Positions 7,117 to 10,179 of a stretch of DNA of 10,179 nucleotides are shown piece by piece. Under the pieces are notes generated by a model. It ran no database searches and was not told the origin of the DNA. It saw only the letters and a list, made by a program, of their open reading frames with translations. Within the stretch, counting starts at the first letter, position 1; each line of letters opens with the position of its first letter. The stretch is from JALSJK01 sp964530345 (GTDB lineage: Bacteria > Pseudomonadota > Gammaproteobacteria > Methylococcales > Methylomonadaceae). Where the stretch lies: positions 1-10,179 of the forward strand of contig CAZGYJ010000110.1 of the NCBI GenBank assembly GCA_964530345.1. The letters run 5' to 3'. The position numbers and the translations under genes are program-made.

Positions 7117-8122
7117 AGAACAGGAAGAAGGATTAACTCTGGCGGAAAAGGCTTCCCTTTTGTTGCTGGCAGTAGGCCAGGATCGGGCGGCATCAGTTTT
7201 GAAAAACATGGGACCCAAAGAGGTTCAGTTAATTGGAACTACGATGGCTACCTTGGGGAATATTTCTTCAGATATGGTGGATGAGGTTCTGGAAGAATTT
7301 ATTACCCAAATTAAAAATCAGACGGCACTGGGGCTTGATTCTGACGAATATATTCGCAATATGCTCACCGATGCATTGGGTGCAGATAAAGCCGGCAACA
7401 TGATTGATCGAATTTTGCTGGGTAAAAACAGCAAGGGCATTGAGCAGCTTAAATGGATGGATGCTCGTTCCATTGCCGATTTGATACGTCTGGAACATCC
7501 GCAAATTATTGCTATCATTCTGATTTTGCTTGATAGCGATCAAGCGGCTGAGGTGCTAAGTTTATTACCAGAAAATATGCGCTCGGATTTATTATTGCGA
7601 ATTGCTACTCTTGAAAGTGTACAACCGGCTGCATTGAGAGAACTGGATGAAATCATGGAAAAACAACTGACGGGTAGTGAAAGCATGAAATCTTCTTCAT
7701 TGGGCGGTATAGATTCAGTTGCTAACATACTGAATTATCTGGATGGAGCAATCAGCGAAGTGGTGATGGAGGAAATTTCCGAAGCTAATGGAGAATTAAG
7801 TCAGGAAATTCAGGACAAGATGTTTGTATTCCAGGATCTTAAAGACGTTGATGATCGTGGCATCCAGACCTTGCTGCGGGAAGTTTCCACCGATCAGTTA
7901 TTGTTGGCCTTGCGTGGTGTGGAAGATGAATTGAAGGAAAAAATCTTCAGTAATATGTCTAAACGGGCCGCAGAAATGCTTCGTGATGATTTGGAGGCGG
8001 CGCCGCCTACTAAACTCAGTGAAGTTGAAATGGCACAAAAAGATATTCTCGGTATTGCCCGTAAACTTGCTGATGCCGGTGAAATTTCTTTAGGCGCAGG
8101 CGGCGGTGATGAGCTCGTTTAA
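7109..8122 (+). CDS. fliG: Flagellar motor switch protein FliG
   Basis: A 337-residue rotor protein on the cytoplasmic face of the MS ring; it transmits torque from the stators and, with FliM/FliN, sets rotation direction. The N-terminal domain (1-100) binds the FliF tail. The middle domain carries the EHPQ motif at 129-132 used for FliM binding, and a Gly-rich hinge (199-200) is followed by the C-terminal domain with MFVF at 238-241. The charged torque ridge is preserved: R269, R286, D293, D294 and K302 align by my count with Escherichia coli K264, R281, D288, D289 and R297, with two conservative K/R swaps. The start lies inside fliF (8-base overlap) without a clear ribosome-binding site, so translation is probably coupled. 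Confidence 0.97.
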   Translation: MAEEQEEGLTLAEKASLLLLAVGQDRAASVLKNMGPKEVQLIGTTMATLGNISSDMVDEVLEEFITQIKNQTALGLDSDEYIRNMLTDALGADKAGNMIDRILLGKNSKGIEQLKWMDARSIADLIRLEHPQIIAIILILLDSDQAAEVLSLLPENMRSDLLLRIATLESVQPAALRELDEIMEKQLTGSESMKSSSLGGIDSVANILNYLDGAISEVVMEEISEANGELSQEIQDKMFVFQDLKDVDDRGIQTLLREVSTDQLLLALRGVEDELKEKIFSNMSKRAAEMLRDDLEAAPPTKLSEVEMAQKDILGIARKLADAGEISLGAGGGDELV

Positions 8123-8843
8123 GAGCGGCTTTTCCAAAACTGAACTGGATTTACTGAAGGTCTGGGAAGTTCCTGACGTAGTGACCAAACAGCTCAAGGA
8201 GCAGACTGAGGAAAAAGCCGAACCTGTTGAACAAGAGGCAAAGGAAGCAGAAAAGCCAAAGATTTTGACCGTCGAAGAAATTGAGGCCATGCAGGATCAG
8301 GCATATCTGGAAGCTTTTGAACAAGGCGAAAAAAAGGGCTATGAAGCGGGTTATGAAAAGGGATTTGCAGAAGGGTCCAGCAAGGGCTACGAGGAAAATC
8401 GACAATTATTGCAAGATCAGGCAGAGCAATTCAAAATATTTATTTCAGCATTAGCTGAGCCTTTCAAGGAATTGGATGAGCAAGTCGAGCAAGAGCTGGT
8501 TAAATTGGCGATGGGAGTCGCTCAACAAATTATTCGCAGGGAAATAAAAATTGATCCCGGGCAAGTCATTGGCGCAGTTCGTGAGGCAATTTCAGTGCTT
8601 CCAGTTTCTTCAAGAAAAATCATTTTACATTTGCATCCTGAAGATGTCAGCTTGGTGCGTTCAGCGCTGGCATTGGATGAAATGTCACAGGCATGGGAAA
8701 TCATCGAGGAGCCGCTTATTTCCCGTGGCGGTTGCAAAATTGAAACTGAAACTTCCAGAATTGATGCTTCCGTAGAAAATCGACTGGCGCAAGTGATAGC
8801 CAATGTTTTAGGAGATCAGCGAGGCCAGGAGCCGGAACAATGA
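8109..8843 (+). CDS. fliH: Flagellar export ATPase regulator FliH
   Basis: A 244-residue cytoplasmic protein that dimerises, binds the FliI ATPase and links it to FliN at the C-ring. Near the N-terminus VWEVPDV (residues 18-24) resembles the tryptophan-containing segment known to contact FliN/FlhA. A Glu/Lys-rich linker follows, then an unbroken GxxxG helix with glycines at 73, 77, 81, 85, 89 and 93, a hallmark of FliH. The C-terminal domain (about 115-235, including LVKLAMGVAQQIIRREI and SRGGCKIET) resembles the V/A-ATPase E subunit. The start is ATG 8109, with AGGCGG (8098-8103) five bases upstream; GTG 8106 directly before it would add one residue. The gene starts inside the end of fliG (14-base overlap) and its stop overlaps fliI by ATGA. 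Confidence 0.93.
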   Translation: MSSFKSGFSKTELDLLKVWEVPDVVTKQLKEQTEEKAEPVEQEAKEAEKPKILTVEEIEAMQDQAYLEAFEQGEKKGYEAGYEKGFAEGSSKGYEENRQLLQDQAEQFKIFISALAEPFKELDEQVEQELVKLAMGVAQQIIRREIKIDPGQVIGAVREAISVLPVSSRKIILHLHPEDVSLVRSALALDEMSQAWEIIEEPLISRGGCKIETETSRIDASVENRLAQVIANVLGDQRGQEPEQ

Positions 8844-10179
8844 ATGCCAGGCAAACTCCTGAAATAAATCGTTCGAAATTATGGTTGGAAAAACTCCATA
8901 CTTACACTGAAAAAAGTCACGAGCCAACAGAGCTGATTGTTGAAGGAACACTCTCTCGAATGGTTGGATTGACTTTGGAAGCAGTTGGTTGCCGCGCTGC
9001 CATTGGTTCACGTTGTCTGGTGGAAAACAAGAATGGCAGTCAGATTGAAGCGGAAGTGGTGGGTTTTTCAGGGGAAAGAATATATTTAATGCCAATTGGT
9101 GATCCGCAGGGTCTTGAACCAGACTGCAGAGTGATTCCGCTGGGAACAAACAGTTTGGCAAAAGTCGGATTTGGTTTGCTTGGTCGGGTTGTCGATGGTT
9201 CAGGTAAAGCTTTGGATGGTAAAGGGCCGATAAAAACCGATGCCAAGGTTTCTTTGACCGGGGTTCCAATGAATCCCTTGAACAGAAACCCAATCAGGGA
9301 GCCGCTCGATGTGGGGATCAGGGCAATCAATGCTATTTTGAGCGTGGGGCGTGGCCAGCGCATGGGGTTATTTGCAGGAACTGGCGTTGGTAAAAGCGTG
9401 TTGCTGGGGATGATGACCAAATATACTTCAGCCGATGTGGTGGTTGTAGGTTTAATTGGTGAGCGGGGCAGGGAGGTTAAAGAATTTGTGCAGAAAATCC
9501 TGGGTGAAGACGGCCTGAAAAAAGCCGTGGTTGTTGCCACACCGGCCGATTATTCTCCATTAATGCGGGCTAACGGTGCGATGTTGGCAACCAGTATTGC
9601 CGAATATTTCCGCAGTCAAGGACTGGATGTTTTACTGCTGATGGATTCATTAACCCGTTTTGCCCAGGCGCACCGTGAAATTGCATTGGCCATTGATGAG
9701 CCGCCAGCAACTAAAGGGTATCCGCCTTCAGTGTTTGCAAAATTACCCGCCTTGGTAGAAAGGGCAGGTAATGCCGATGTAGGCGGCGGTTCCATCACAG
9801 CTTTTTACACCGTGCTGGCGGAAGGCGATGATACCAATGATCCGATAGCCGATGCGGCGCGAGGGGTGTTGGACGGCCATATTGTGCTGTCCAGAACCTT
9901 GGCAGAATCAGGTCATTATCCTGCTATTGATATTGAAGCATCGGTTAGTCGGGTCATGCCGGATATTGCAACGGAACGGCATATCAAATTAGCCAACGAT
10001 CTGCGGCAATTATATTCGCTATATCAGCAAAACCGGGATTTAATCAATGTTGGCGCGTATCAGAAAGGAACAGATCCGCGAATTGATTTGGCCATCGAAA
10101 AACAACCTGAAATATTACATTTTTTGCAACAAAGCATGAATGAAGCCGTTGATATCGAAAAAAGTTTGAGTGATTTGGA
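8840..10179 (+). CDS. fliI: Flagellum-specific export ATPase FliI (3' end cut by window)
   Basis: 446 codons are visible with no stop; the family is usually about 440-470 residues, so only a short tail is missing. FliI is a hexameric cytoplasmic ATPase related to the F1 beta subunit that helps feed rod, hook and filament proteins into the type III exporter. The N-terminal beta-barrel domain (about 30-105) is followed by GLLGRVVDGSGKALDG (112-127), Walker A AGTGVGKS at 179-186 with K185, GERGREVKEF with the catalytic glutamate E208, Walker B VLLLMD ending at D269, and the signature PPATKGYPPSVFAKLP (288-303). All catalytic motifs are intact. AGGAG (8827-8831) lies eight bases before the ATG, which overlaps the fliH stop as ATGA. 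The reading frame runs off the right edge of the window. Confidence 0.97.
   Translation, partial: MNARQTPEINRSKLWLEKLHTYTEKSHEPTELIVEGTLSRMVGLTLEAVGCRAAIGSRCLVENKNGSQIEAEVVGFSGERIYLMPIGDPQGLEPDCRVIPLGTNSLAKVGFGLLGRVVDGSGKALDGKGPIKTDAKVSLTGVPMNPLNRNPIREPLDVGIRAINAILSVGRGQRMGLFAGTGVGKSVLLGMMTKYTSADVVVVGLIGERGREVKEFVQKILGEDGLKKAVVVATPADYSPLMRANGAMLATSIAEYFRSQGLDVLLLMDSLTRFAQAHREIALAIDEPPATKGYPPSVFAKLPALVERAGNADVGGGSITAFYTVLAEGDDTNDPIADAARGVLDGHIVLSRTLAESGHYPAIDIEASVSRVMPDIATERHIKLANDLRQLYSLYQQNRDLINVGAYQKGTDPRIDLAIEKQPEILHFLQQSMNEAVDIEKSLSDL

Noticed and set aside
8808..9293. Long minus-strand open frame of 161 codons opposite fliH/fliI.
   Set aside because: It is antisense to the strongly conserved FliI N-terminal region, its translation shows no recognisable domain, and it has no ribosome-binding context; a shadow of fliI codon use. 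The 166-codon minus-strand frame at 9040-9540 is rejected for the same reason.

Overview
The window is a flagellar basal-body and regulatory cluster from a Gram-negative bacterium, almost certainly a gammaproteobacterium. Gene order (FleS/FlrB-type kinase, FleR/FlrC-type regulator, fliE, fliF, fliG, fliH, fliI) matches polarly flagellated gammaproteobacteria such as Pseudomonas and Vibrio. Moderately low GC, a PEP-CTERM-type exported protein and a REP-type inverted repeat would fit a methanotroph-like lineage (Methylococcales), but the exact taxon is inference.

Layout. Positions 100-735 (+) encode a small exported protein with a signal peptide and a PEP-CTERM-like sorting tail. A 13-bp hairpin flanked by A and T tracts (755-790) separates it from a convergent aspartate aminotransferase gene (816-2003, -). 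A 200-bp divergent intergenic region then leads into the two-component pair fleS-fleR (2215-4790, +), which overlap by ATGA. A sigma-54 type -24/-12 element (GG-N10-GC) lies just before fleS and another just before fliE. fliE (4849-5166) is followed by a REPIN-like inverted repeat (5202-5265) and then an assembly gap of exactly 100 N (5267-5366). After the gap come fliF, fliG, fliH and fliI (5386 to the window end), each overlapping the next. fliI is cut by the window edge only a little before its expected end.

How it works together. In the known flagellar hierarchy of this group, a master sigma-54 activator (FleQ/FlrA, not in this window) turns on the kinase-regulator pair. FleS then phosphorylates FleR, which with sigma-54 drives middle genes. 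fliE would be the first gene of the basal-body/export operon: MS-ring rod adaptor FliE, MS-ring FliF, rotor switch FliG, export ATPase regulator FliH and ATPase FliI. The two sigma-54 elements seen here fit that cascade.

No clearly undescribed system is present. The most unusual items are the REPIN-like repeat beside the scaffold gap inside the flagellar operon, the very short Shine-Dalgarno-less leader predicted for fleS, and the uncharacterised PEP-CTERM-like protein.
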